A DNA stretch of 64,000 nucleotides, from assembly GCF_000372965.1 (NCBI RefSeq), contig NZ_KB890024.1, forward strand, positions 3,164,839 through 3,228,838, written 5' to 3'. The notes under the pieces are model-generated. The model was given only the letters and a program-made list of their open reading frames with translations, was not told the DNA's origin and searched no databases. Positions 9,497 to 18,672 of the stretch are shown here, piece after piece. Every line of letters starts with the position of its first letter. The stretch's first letter is position 1. The position numbers and the translations under genes are program-made. Source of the DNA: Hoeflea sp. 108. GTDB taxonomy: Bacteria > Pseudomonadota > Alphaproteobacteria > Rhizobiales > Rhizobiaceae.

Positions 9497-10348
9497 ATGA
9501 GTATAGCTCCCGCTCAGGCGGGGTGGCGGTTCAAAAAGCCGAGCGTCATTCCGGGTTTCGGACTGACGCTCGGCTTCACGCTTGCCTACCTCACCCTCAT
9601 CATTCTCATCCCGCTTGCCGGGCTCGTCTGGCGTTCGGCCTCGCTCGGCTGGACCGATTTCTTCGCCATCGCCACCGACCGCCGCACGCTGAAGGCGCTC
9701 GAGATCAGCTTCGGCACAGCCTTCATCGCGGCAGCCATCAACGTCGTCTTCGGCACGCTGGTCGCCTGGGTGCTGGTGCGCTACCGCTTCCCCGGCCGCC
9801 GCATCGTCGATGCCATGGTCGACCTGCCCTTTGCCCTGCCGACGGCCGTCGCCGGCATCGCGCTGACCACGCTCTATTCGCCGAAAGGCTGGATGGGCGC
9901 CCTGCTGGCGCCGCTCGGCATCAAGGTCGCCTACACCCCGCTCGGCATCATCATCGCACTCGTCTTCATCGGCCTGCCCTTTGTCGTGCGCACCGTGCAG
10001 CCGATCATCGAGGAGATCGACAAGGAGGTCGAGGAAGCCGCAGCCACCCTTGGCGCCAATCGCTGGCAGACCATCACCAAGGTGCTGTTTCCGGGACTGG
10101 CGCCGGCCGTCACCACCGGCTTCGCCCTGGCCTTCGCGCGTGGCGTCGGCGAGTACGGCTCGGTCATCTTCATTGCCGGCAACCTTCCTTACGTGTCGGA
10201 AATCGCACCGCTTCTGATCGTCATCCGGCTGGAGGAATACGACTACGCCGCAGCCACCGCGATTGCCGCGATCATGCTGGCGCTGTCGTTTGCCATGCTC
10301 TTCGTCATCAATCTCATTCAGGCGTGGACCCGCAAACGCTATGGCTGA
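9497..10348 (+). CDS. cysT: Sulfate ABC transporter permease CysT
   Basis: This inner-membrane permease subunit of the sulfate/thiosulfate importer has 283 residues and about six hydrophobic segments. The cytoplasmic EAA loop, which docks the ATPase, is visible as EEAAATLGANRWQT around residues 180-195. The N-terminal SVIPGFGLTLGFTLAYL is typical of CysT/CysU. It lies between sbp and cysW and overlaps cysW by 8 bp, so translation of the two is probably coupled. The pair is expected to form the heterodimeric channel CysTW. Confidence 0.94.
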   Translation: MSIAPAQAGWRFKKPSVIPGFGLTLGFTLAYLTLIILIPLAGLVWRSASLGWTDFFAIATDRRTLKALEISFGTAFIAAAINVVFGTLVAWVLVRYRFPGRRIVDAMVDLPFALPTAVAGIALTTLYSPKGWMGALLAPLGIKVAYTPLGIIIALVFIGLPFVVRTVQPIIEEIDKEVEEAAATLGANRWQTITKVLFPGLAPAVTTGFALAFARGVGEYGSVIFIAGNLPYVSEIAPLLIVIRLEEYDYAAATAIAAIMLALSFAMLFVINLIQAWTRKRYG

Positions 10349-11225
10349 TCCAGAGCTCTATCCCGCCGACCAGACCCACGAGCATGCCTCGCTGGCCACG
10401 AGCGAAAGCCCGTTGGCCCGCTTCCTTGTCATGGCCGTGGCCTTCGCCTTCCTCGGCATCTTCCTGGTGGTGCCGCTGGTGGTGGTGTTCGAACAGGCTT
10501 TCGCCAAGGGCATCGGCGCCTTCCTGACTGCCGTCGGCGACCCCGACACGATCTCGGCGATCAGGCTGACGCTGCTGGTCGCCATTATCTCCGTGCCGCT
10601 CAACCTCGTCTTCGGCGTCGCCGCCGCCTGGGCCATCGCCAAGTTCGAGTTCAAGGGCAAGGCCTTCCTGATCACCCTGATCGACCTGCCCTTCTCGGTC
10701 TCGCCCGTCATCTCGGGCCTGGTCTATGTCCTGCTGTTCGGGGCGTCGAGCCTGCTCGGGCCATGGCTCAAGATGCACGGCATCGTCATCCTGTTCGCCG
10801 TGCCGGGCATCGTGCTGGCGACGATCTTCGTCACCTTTCCCTTCGTCGCCCGCGAGCTGATCCCGCTGATGCAGGAACAGGGCACCGGCGACGAGGAGGC
10901 AGCCCTTTCGCTCGGCGCCAATGGCTGGCAAACCTTCTGGCATGTGACGCTGCCCAACATCAAATGGGGCCTGCTCTACGGCGTGCTTTTGTGCAACGCG
11001 CGCGCCATGGGCGAGTTCGGCGCGGTGTCTGTCGTGTCGGGCCACATCAGGGGCCAGACCAACACCATGCCGCTGCATGTCGAGATCCTGTACAACGAAT
11101 ACAATGCCGTCGGCGCCTTTGCCGTCGCGTCCGTGCTCGCCGGCCTCGCGCTGGTGACGCTTGTGCTCAAAACCCTGCTCGAGCTCCGCTACGGCGCCGA
11201 GATCGCCGCCTCGCGCGGACACTGA
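10341..11225 (+). CDS. cysW: Sulfate ABC transporter permease CysW
   Basis: This is the second membrane subunit of the sulfate importer, 294 residues, with about six transmembrane segments. Its EAA loop reads EEAALSLGANGWQT, and the C-terminal half contains the family-typical AMGEFGAVSVVSG and VEILYNEYN. ATG 10341 lies within the end of cysT (8-bp overlap); a longer frame from 10263 exists, but its extra residues are non-homologous shadow sequence of cysT. cysA follows 13 bp downstream. Confidence 0.94.
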   Translation: MADPELYPADQTHEHASLATSESPLARFLVMAVAFAFLGIFLVVPLVVVFEQAFAKGIGAFLTAVGDPDTISAIRLTLLVAIISVPLNLVFGVAAAWAIAKFEFKGKAFLITLIDLPFSVSPVISGLVYVLLFGASSLLGPWLKMHGIVILFAVPGIVLATIFVTFPFVARELIPLMQEQGTGDEEAALSLGANGWQTFWHVTLPNIKWGLLYGVLLCNARAMGEFGAVSVVSGHIRGQTNTMPLHVEILYNEYNAVGAFAVASVLAGLALVTLVLKTLLELRYGAEIAASRGH

Positions 11226-11238
11226 CAGAGGCAGATTG

Positions 11239-12285
<1,047 letters not shown>

Positions 12286-12291
12286 GTGCCG

Positions 12292-12312
12292 GAGGGGCGG
12301 AAAACGCCCCTC
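12292..12312 (+). terminator. Hairpin after cysA
   Basis: The 8-bp stem GAGGGGCG/CGCCCCTC with a GAAAA loop starts 7 bp after the cysA stop. There is no T-run after it, so it may stabilise the 3' end or act with Rho rather than terminate on its own. Confidence 0.5.
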
Positions 12313-12424
12313 GCCCGCGCGCACTGACAGGTGCATGACACCAGTTATCCGATGCGCCAGTTCCTTCACTTGAGACGGCGAGATAGGGTCAAAAACCGGA
12401 CATGGTCATTTCTGCGGATACGAG

Positions 12425-13156
12425 GTGAAAGTGACCTTCCTGCAAGTAGCCCTGAACGGCGACCGCCGCCATGAGGCGGTCCCCAAAAGTGCCGAGGCCA
12501 TCGGCCGCGAAGCCCTCGCCTCGATCCGAGCAGGCGCCCATTCGGTGCATGTCCACGCCTTCGACGCGGCCGGCCGCGAGACCCTGAACGCGGCCGAATG
12601 CGACGCCGTTGTCACCGCGATCAGGGAAAGCTGCCCCGGCGTGCCGATCTCGCTGACCACTTCGGCCACGATAATCGCCGACCCGGCCGCGCGGCTGGCC
12701 GCCGTGCGTGGCTGGACGGTGCTGCCCGATCTCGTCACCGCCAACCAGGGCGAGGACGGCATCACCGAACTCTGCCAATGGTTCCTGGCCAAGGGCGTCG
12801 GCATCGAAGCCGGGCTGCTGTCACCCGACGATGCCCGCAACTTCGTGGCCTCCCCCATCCGCGCGCACTGCCGGCGCGTGCTGATCGAGCCGCTGAACCC
12901 CGATCCCGCAACCGCGCTGCGCGATGCCGAGGACATGGAGGCCATCGTGATCGCCGCCGGCATCACCCTGCCGCAGGTGCATCACGGCTATGACGGTTCC
13001 TGCTGGGCCGTGAACCGCCGCGCGCTCACCCGCGGCCACGGCATCCGCACCGGACTGGAGGACGTGGCAGTTCTGCCCGACGGGACGCCGACCAGGAGCA
13101 ACGGGCAACTGGTGGAGGCGGCGCGACGAATGATTGCGGAGGTAAAGGGGCGGTGA
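12425..13156 (+). CDS. Beta-keto acid cleavage enzyme (BKACE, DUF849)
   Basis: BKACE enzymes are zinc-dependent TIM barrels that cleave beta-keto acids with acetyl-CoA; the lysine-fermentation enzyme Kce is the best-known member. The protein has 243 residues from a GTG start. Family features are the N-terminal LNGDRRHEAVP, an AGAHSVHVHAF segment with candidate zinc ligands His42 and His44, and GIEAGLLSPDDA. The C-terminal GTRTGLED-like segment reads HGIRTGLEDV. It is shorter than the usual ~270-310 residues. No CoA-transferase or carnitine gene is nearby, so the substrate cannot be inferred. Confidence 0.85.
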   Translation: MKVTFLQVALNGDRRHEAVPKSAEAIGREALASIRAGAHSVHVHAFDAAGRETLNAAECDAVVTAIRESCPGVPISLTTSATIIADPAARLAAVRGWTVLPDLVTANQGEDGITELCQWFLAKGVGIEAGLLSPDDARNFVASPIRAHCRRVLIEPLNPDPATALRDAEDMEAIVIAAGITLPQVHHGYDGSCWAVNRRALTRGHGIRTGLEDVAVLPDGTPTRSNGQLVEAARRMIAEVKGR

Positions 13157-13220
13157 GTTGGCGTCGCCAGATGCGACACTCGGGATTGTACCGGGCTCTG
13201 CGGTCGCCTAGTCTCCGGTG

Positions 13221-13430
13221 ATGCTAGATGACCAGCAGTTCTATCTCAGAATGTTCGGTTTCCTGCTGGTCGTGGCCCTGTTGGGTCTGGGCCTCGGATG
13301 GCTGCTTGGGGCGGTTGGATGGTTCGTCGGCTTTGGCCTCTTCTGCACGGCCGGGACCGCGATGAGGGCATTCACCTCAGACCGATATTACAAACGTCTG
13401 TACTCGGAGAAGCAAAAAAGGGCCGTCTGA
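13221..13430 (+). CDS. Small two-helix membrane protein, unknown
   Basis: This 69-residue protein has two adjacent hydrophobic stretches (FGFLLVVALLGLGLGWLLG and VGWFVGFGLFCTAGTAM) and a basic C-terminus (YYKRLYSEKQKRAV). ATG 13221 directly follows a GTG and has a weak GGTG upstream. No family was recognised. The gene is flanked by short non-coding gaps on both sides and shows no operon partner. Confidence 0.55.
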   Translation: MLDDQQFYLRMFGFLLVVALLGLGLGWLLGAVGWFVGFGLFCTAGTAMRAFTSDRYYKRLYSEKQKRAV

Positions 13431-13605
13431 AATCAAGAGGCCTTAGTCGAGAGGACTGTCGGGAGTGATGAAGCAGGAAGCAGGATCCCGGCCTGGCCGA
13501 CGCCTCCCGCACAACGCCGAGAACTGAAAACGTAGCTATTTGCCGGCATCGGCAGGTCCGGCCAGTAGTTACATTTCGCACAACGGCCAAGGGTGTTCAG
13601 GTCAA

Positions 13606-14424
13606 ATGCGCTGGTTTCACCGAACCTGCCAAATTTGCATTTTTCTCGTGCTTACGATTGTCACCCAGATCGGCGGCATAGCCTATGCAGTGTCGTTGCT
13701 CGTCTCGCCCATGCTGGGAATGCGGCGTTCCTTCTCGAAATTTCTTGTTTTTCTTCTTTTCTACGCCGCCGCCACGGCCTCAGCGCATGTGATCGCACCG
13801 ACCTTCGGTCGCGTCCCCATGTCGTGCCTGGTCGGTGAGACAGACAAGCTCGTGGTCAGATCGAGCGTCTATTGCCTGCTGAATCGCAACTATGTCACGC
13901 CTGCCATGCTCGATCTGGCATCGGCGCTGGCTGACGATGTGAACCAGGCATTTCCTGGCACGACCACTGTGGTTCTGGATGGAAATTTCCCCTTCTGGGA
14001 CGGCTTTCCCATGCTTCCGCACCTGTCGCACGCCGATGGTCGCAAGTTGGATGTTGCGTTCTATTACAAGGATTCCCGCGGCGATTTCGTCAATCGCGTG
14101 ACAAGGTCGCCAATCGGCTATTTTGCCTTTGAGCAACCGTCAGCAGACGACGAACAGCCCTGCGCGGGAAGGCGCGACCTTCTTACGACAAGATGGGACT
14201 TCGATTGGCTGCAACCATTGTTCCCCGCCTATCGGATCGAGGAAAGGCGCATGGCCTTCAGCCTGAAGTGGCTTTCCACCGAAGGTGTCGAGCGCTTCGG
14301 AGTGGAGAAGGTTTTTATCGAGCCGCATCTCAGGAGTGAGCTTGGGGTCAAGGATAGCGTGATCCGATTTCAGGGCTGCCGCGCCGCTCGCCATGACGAC
14401 CATATTCATACTCAAATTAAATGA
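13606..14424 (+). CDS. Membrane-anchored putative LAS-type zinc peptidase
   Basis: The protein has 272 residues with two N-terminal hydrophobic stretches (~9-35 and ~45-62), placing the rest in the periplasm. The region around residues 139-150 reads HLSHADGRKLDV, giving H142-x3-G-x3-D149. The C-terminus has DDHIH with His266 and His268. This H...D...HxH arrangement, including the 7-residue H-to-D spacing, matches the zinc site of LAS peptidases (MepA, VanX/VanY). A role in peptidoglycan peptide cleavage is therefore plausible but inferred. ATG 13606 is preceded by AAGGG; an upstream TTG is less likely. Four or more Cys residues could form disulfides. It stands alone. Confidence 0.6.
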   Translation: MRWFHRTCQICIFLVLTIVTQIGGIAYAVSLLVSPMLGMRRSFSKFLVFLLFYAAATASAHVIAPTFGRVPMSCLVGETDKLVVRSSVYCLLNRNYVTPAMLDLASALADDVNQAFPGTTTVVLDGNFPFWDGFPMLPHLSHADGRKLDVAFYYKDSRGDFVNRVTRSPIGYFAFEQPSADDEQPCAGRRDLLTTRWDFDWLQPLFPAYRIEERRMAFSLKWLSTEGVERFGVEKVFIEPHLRSELGVKDSVIRFQGCRAARHDDHIHTQIK

Positions 14425-14475
14425 CTTGGCACTGGCGGCCGCAGTCATTGGCAAGCTCTGGTCTCGCTTCGAAAG

Positions 14476-14584
14476 CTAGAGCAGTTCCAGGAAAAATGCG
14501 CGGCGATTTTCCATCAGGAAATGCGCAAAAACAAAGAGATAGAGGGATTCCGTGATTCATCGAAGAAAAGCGGAAACGCTCTAG
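14476..14584. repeat. MITE-like rhizobial intergenic repeat
   Basis: This ~109-bp element is bounded by imperfect inverted ends CTAGAGCAGTTCC (14476-14488) and GGAAACGCTCTAG (14572-14584), 11 of 13 matching. The interior has AAAACAAAGAGATAGAG, a string I recognise from frequent intergenic repeats in Rhizobiales. No transposase is encoded. Its right end supplies the stop codon of the minus-strand oxidoreductase gene. Confidence 0.65.
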
Positions 14585-15753
14585 AGTTTCGTCCAGGCCG
14601 CGTTCTTCTTCGACGAGCGCACGCAGGCCTCGACGAAGGCCACACCCTCGACCCCGTCCTGCACCGTCGGATAGATGACGTCCTTGCCCGGTTTGCCGCC
14701 CCTCTTGCGCGCCGCGCGGATGGCCCGTGCCGCTTCCTGGTAGATGTTGGCGAAACCTTCGAGATAGCCTTCAGGGTGGCCCGAGGGCACGCGGGTGACG
14801 CGCGCGGCCGCCGGGCCGGCGCCGACGCCGCCGCGGGTGATCAGCTGCTTGGGCTGGCCGAAGGGCGTGTACCAGAGGTAGTTCGGATCGGCCTGCACCC
14901 ATTCGAGGCCGCCTTTCGAGCCATAGACGCGCAGCTTGAGCCCGTTCTCGTGGCCCGGCGCCACCTGGCTCGCCCAGATCATGCCTTTGGCCCCGCCTTT
15001 GAAGCGCAGCATGACGTTGACGTTGTCGTCGAGCAGCCGGCCCGGCACGAAGGCGTCGAGATCGGCCGACAGGCTGTCGAGCTCGAGGCCGGTGACGAAG
15101 CGGGCGAGATTGTAGGCATGGGTGCCGATATCGCCTGTGGCGCCGCCCGCGCCGGACTGTTTTGGATCTGCCCGCCAGGAGGCCTGCTTCTGGCCTGTCG
15201 CGGCGAGGTCCTCGGTCAGCCAGTCCTGCGGGTATTCGGCCTGGACGACCCTGATGTCGCCGAGCTGGCCCTTGGCGACCATCTCGCGCGCCTGCCGGAT
15301 CATCGGATAGCCGGTGTAATTGTGGGTAAGCACGAAGACCTTGCCGGTCTTTTCGACCAGGGCTGCGAGCTTCCTGGCCTCGGCCAGCGTCGCCGTCAGC
15401 GGCTTGTCGCAGATGACGTGGATGCCCGCCTCGAGGAAGGCCTTCGCTGCCGGGAAATGGACGTTGTTGGGCGTGACAATGGCGACCGCCTCGATGCCGT
15501 CGGGACGCCTGGCCTCGGCCTTGGCCATCTCGGCATAGGACGTATAGCTGCGCTCGGGATCAAGCCCGATCTCGGCGGCGGACGCCTTGGCCCGCTCCGG
15601 ATTGGACGACAGCGCACCGGCGACAAGCTGGAAATCGCCATCCATGCGGGCAGCGATGCGGTGGACCGCGCCGATGAAGGCGCCCTGCCCGCCGCCGACC
15701 ATGCCGTAGCGGATCGGACCAGCGCCGTCTCCGGATTTCGATGCACCGACCAT
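14581..15753 (-). CDS. Gfo/Idh/MocA family oxidoreductase
   Basis: This NAD(P)-dependent sugar or inositol-type dehydrogenase has 390 residues. The N-terminal Rossmann fold shows GMVGGGQGAFIGAVHR, and the family Lys-Pro motif appears as CDKPLTAT. The C-terminal half has the alpha/beta substrate domain with HAYNLARF. The start has a strong AAGGGAGGA upstream. A TIM-barrel isomerase gene lies 79 bp upstream on the same strand, a common pairing in sugar/inositol catabolism. The TAG stop and preceding Leu codon fall in the end of an intergenic repeat, so the original C-terminus may have been altered. The substrate is unknown. Confidence 0.9.
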   Translation of the reverse strand: MVGASKSGDGAGPIRYGMVGGGQGAFIGAVHRIAARMDGDFQLVAGALSSNPERAKASAAEIGLDPERSYTSYAEMAKAEARRPDGIEAVAIVTPNNVHFPAAKAFLEAGIHVICDKPLTATLAEARKLAALVEKTGKVFVLTHNYTGYPMIRQAREMVAKGQLGDIRVVQAEYPQDWLTEDLAATGQKQASWRADPKQSGAGGATGDIGTHAYNLARFVTGLELDSLSADLDAFVPGRLLDDNVNVMLRFKGGAKGMIWASQVAPGHENGLKLRVYGSKGGLEWVQADPNYLWYTPFGQPKQLITRGGVGAGPAAARVTRVPSGHPEGYLEGFANIYQEAARAIRAARKRGGKPGKDVIYPTVQDGVEGVAFVEACVRSSKKNAAWTKL

Positions 15754-15775
15754 GTGTGTCCTCCCTTGATATGTT

Positions 15776-15829
15776 GGCGCTGCCCCTCATCCCCCTGCCG
15801 GGACCTTCTCCCCGTGAACGGGGAGAAGG
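15776..15829. repeat. Half copy of the palindromic repeat
   Basis: These 54 bp match 5411-5464 at 51 positions. The hairpin CCTTCTCCCC/GGGGAGAAGG (15804-15829, loop GTGAAC) is perfect. The element fills the 79-bp gap between the TIM-barrel gene and the oxidoreductase gene and ends 3 bp from the stop codon of the former. It could act as a transcript-stabilising or attenuating stem inside this two-gene unit. Confidence 0.8.
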
Positions 15830-15832
15830 AGG

Positions 15833-16891
15833 CTACGCGATCCCCATCATCTTCCTCAGCATCGCCCGATCCGTCGTCCCGCCGGCGAAATCGTCAAATG
15901 CCTTGTCGGTGACACGGATGATGTGGCTTTCGATGAAGGGCGCGCCTTCGGCGGCGCCGTCTTCCGGATGCTTGAGGCAGCATTCCCATTCGAGCACCGC
16001 CCAGCTGTCGTAGCCATATTGCGCGAGCCTGGAAAAGATGCCGGTGAAATCGACCTGGCCGTCGCCGAGCGAGCGGAAGCGGCCGGCGCGGCCGAGCCAG
16101 CCCTGGTAGCCTGAGTAGACGCCCTGGCGGCCGGTGGGATTGAACTCGGCATCCTTGACGTGAAACGCCTTGATGCGCTCGTGATAGATGTCGATGAAGG
16201 CGAGATAATCGAGCTGCTGCAGCAGGAAATGCGACGGGTCGTAGTTGATGTTGCAGCGCTTGTGGCCGCCGACCGCATCAAGGAACATCTCGAAGGTCGC
16301 GCCGTCGAAGGCGTCCTCGCCCGGATGCAGTTCGAAGCAGAGGTCGACGCCGGCCTCGTCATAGGCGTCGAGAATGGGCGTCCAGCGCTTGCCGAGCTCG
16401 GTGAAGGCCTCCTCGATCAGGCCTGCCGGCCGCTGCGGCCAGGGATAGAGATAAGGAAACGCCAGTGCGCCGGTGAAGGACACGCAGGCCGTGAGCCCGA
16501 GATTCTGCGACGCCTTGGCGCCGAGCTTCATCTGCTCGACCGCCCATTGCTGGCGCGCCCTGGCATTGCCGTGCACGGCGGCCGGCGCAAATCCGTCGAA
16601 CTGGGCGTCATAGGCCGGGTGGACCGCGACCAGCTGCCCCTGCAGGTGCGTCGACAGCTCGGTGATCTCGACGCCGGCATCGGCGCAGATGCCCTTGATC
16701 TCGTCGCAATAGGTCTTCGACGTCGCCGCCTTGCTCAGATCGAACAAGCGCGCATCCGGCGTCGGGATCTGCACGCCCTTGTAGCCGAGATTTCCGGCCC
16801 AGGATGTAATCGATTTCAGCGCATTGAACGGCGCTGCGTCGCCTGCGAACTGGGCAAGGAAGATCGCGGGCCCCTTCATTGTCGACGGCAT
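15833..16891 (-). CDS. Sugar phosphate isomerase/epimerase (xylose isomerase-like TIM barrel)
   Basis: This 352-residue TIM-barrel enzyme of the AP-endonuclease-2/IolE-like fold has likely metal ligands in LCFELHPGE, NYDPSHF, FHVKDAEF and VLEWEC. It contains the WPQRPAGLIEEAF segment seen in sugar epimerase-like proteins of Rhizobiales. It lies upstream of, and is probably co-transcribed with, the Gfo/Idh/MocA oxidoreductase. The two likely act in sequence on one sugar or polyol, but nothing in the sequence names it. Confidence 0.88.
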   Translation of the reverse strand: MPSTMKGPAIFLAQFAGDAAPFNALKSITSWAGNLGYKGVQIPTPDARLFDLSKAATSKTYCDEIKGICADAGVEITELSTHLQGQLVAVHPAYDAQFDGFAPAAVHGNARARQQWAVEQMKLGAKASQNLGLTACVSFTGALAFPYLYPWPQRPAGLIEEAFTELGKRWTPILDAYDEAGVDLCFELHPGEDAFDGATFEMFLDAVGGHKRCNINYDPSHFLLQQLDYLAFIDIYHERIKAFHVKDAEFNPTGRQGVYSGYQGWLGRAGRFRSLGDGQVDFTGIFSRLAQYGYDSWAVLEWECCLKHPEDGAAEGAPFIESHIIRVTDKAFDDFAGGTTDRAMLRKMMGIA

Positions 16892-17001
16892 GGCAAACTC
16901 CTCGTCCGATTCCGGCCTGAAACGTTGTAGAGGCCCAGATGACCACTATTTGCGCCGGCTCCGCAAGAGGCCAGCAGGCGTCAGACCGACCACCAGACCG
17001 A

Positions 17002-17253
17002 CTAGCCCCCTGCGCGGCGGTAGATGGCGGTGAGAGGGTCGCGCCGGAAGCGGCCGCTCTCGAACAGTTCGCGCCTCAACAAGGCCCAGTCGCCGAAGCT
17101 GTGATGGCGCTTGAGGATATCGTTGACCTCGCGCTCGCTGTAGTCGCGGCCCGTCTCGAACTTCGCAGCCAGGAAGTCGAGCACCGCAACGCGATCGGCG
17201 GCCTTGGCCGGCCAGCGCGTGACGACGCCGTCGGCAGTGATCAGTGCCGTCAT
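17002..17253 (-). CDS. DUF2087 domain protein
   Basis: This 83-residue protein consists of little but a DUF2087-like domain. The visible pattern is YSEREVNDIL, FGDWALLRRELFESG and a terminal YRR. DUF2087 is often found at the end of ArsR-type regulators or alone, with presumed nucleic-acid or regulatory function. It starts 3 bp after the amidase stop codon, so the two are co-transcribed and perhaps translationally coupled. Confidence 0.75.
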   Translation of the reverse strand: MTALITADGVVTRWPAKAADRVAVLDFLAAKFETGRDYSEREVNDILKRHHSFGDWALLRRELFESGRFRRDPLTAIYRRAGG

Positions 17254-17256
17254 CGC

Positions 17257-18549
17257 CTACCCCCTCAGCATCGCCTCGACCGCCAGCCCGGCCGACAGCG
17301 TCAGGCGGTCGTGGCCGTGGCGACCGACCAGCATCAGGCCGACAGGAAGTGCAGCGCCGGGCACGGGCAGCGACAGCGCGCAGAGATCGAACTGGTTGGC
17401 GACCTGGGTGTTGCGCAAAAGCAGGCCCTCGATGCGGTCGCCATGGCGCTCGTCGGCCAGAATGTCTGATATTGGCTGGGCGACGACCGGCGTTGTCGGC
17501 AGGACCATGAGATCGAGCGACGACAGCCGCTCGTCCATCGCCGCCGCAAGTTCGGCGCGCCGGCGCATGATCCTGATATAGCCGACCGCCGGCACCTGCA
17601 GCGCCCGTCCGAGCCCGCCGCTGACATGGCGGTCGACCTCGCCCCGGGCACCCGTGGACAGCCAGTCAGCGTGGATCTCGGCGCCCTCGATTGCCGCGAT
17701 GGAGGCAGTGCGCGTCGCCTCGCGCATCGATATCAGCAGGTCGTCGATGGCGATTTCCTCGACGCGGGCGCCTGATGCGGCAAGGCGCTTCAGAGCCTGC
17801 TCGAAGGCGGCGGTGACGGTCGGGTCGCAATACTCCATCAGGCGGCCGCGCGGCACGCCGATGCGCAGGCCAGACAGCGACAGCGGCGCAAGCGCGGAAA
17901 ACTCCTTGCCGGCCATGATCGCATCGGTGGCGATGCAGGCCTCGACCGACCTTGCCAGCGGACCGAGCGAATCGAGCGACGGCGACAGCGGGAAGGCGCC
18001 GTCGAGCGGCACGCGCCGCGCCGTGGGCTTGAAACCGACGACGCCGTTGAGGGCTGCCGGAATGCGCACCGAGCCGCCGGTGTCGGAGCCGATGGAAATG
18101 TCTGATGTGCCTTCGGCCGCCGACACGCCCGCGCCCGACGACGAGCCGCCGGGGATCAGCGCCGGATCGGCGGCATTGCCCGGCGTGCCGTAATGCGGGT
18201 TGATGCCGAGCGCGGTGAAGGCGAATTCGGTCATGTGGGTCTTGCCGATGATGACGGCCCCTGCCCGCCTCAGGCGCCGCACAACGAGCGCGTCGGCCTG
18301 GGCGGGTGCTGCCTCGCGGCGCATCAGCGAGCCGGCCAATGTCGGCTCGCCCGCGACATCGAGCAGATCCTTGATCGAGACGATGGCACCGTCGAGCGGG
18401 CCGAGCGTCACCCCTGCCCTGGCCCGCGCATCGGCTGCGTCGGCGGCGTCACGCGCCGCTTCGACATAGAGCTTCATGAACACGCGCTCTTGCCCGGCGC
18501 GGACAAAAAGTCGCCCAAAAATCTCTTCGAGCCGATGTCGCGTCGTCAT
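17257..18549 (-). CDS. Amidase signature family hydrolase
   Basis: This amide hydrolase of the amidase-signature family has 430 residues. The catalytic triad is visible: Lys60 in VSIKDLLD, cis-Ser136 in PGGSSSGAG and nucleophile Ser160 in GSDTGGSVRIPA. It is too short and lacks partners (no gatB or gatC) to be a transamidosome subunit, so it is a stand-alone amidase of unknown substrate. The DUF2087 gene follows immediately. The Old Yellow Enzyme gene is divergent, with a 123-bp shared upstream region. Confidence 0.9.
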   Translation of the reverse strand: MTTRHRLEEIFGRLFVRAGQERVFMKLYVEAARDAADAADARARAGVTLGPLDGAIVSIKDLLDVAGEPTLAGSLMRREAAPAQADALVVRRLRRAGAVIIGKTHMTEFAFTALGINPHYGTPGNAADPALIPGGSSSGAGVSAAEGTSDISIGSDTGGSVRIPAALNGVVGFKPTARRVPLDGAFPLSPSLDSLGPLARSVEACIATDAIMAGKEFSALAPLSLSGLRIGVPRGRLMEYCDPTVTAAFEQALKRLAASGARVEEIAIDDLLISMREATRTASIAAIEGAEIHADWLSTGARGEVDRHVSGGLGRALQVPAVGYIRIMRRRAELAAAMDERLSSLDLMVLPTTPVVAQPISDILADERHGDRIEGLLLRNTQVANQFDLCALSLPVPGAALPVGLMLVGRHGHDRLTLSAGLAVEAMLRG

Positions 18550-18672
18550 TCAGTCACCCGTTGCTGGCAAGCCATGTTCGCCGCGACTGATAACACGCGC
18601 TGGCCCTATGCAAATATGGTTGTCGGAAATCGCGAAGGCCGTACATTCGCAGTGACCGATATCGGAGCCGCC

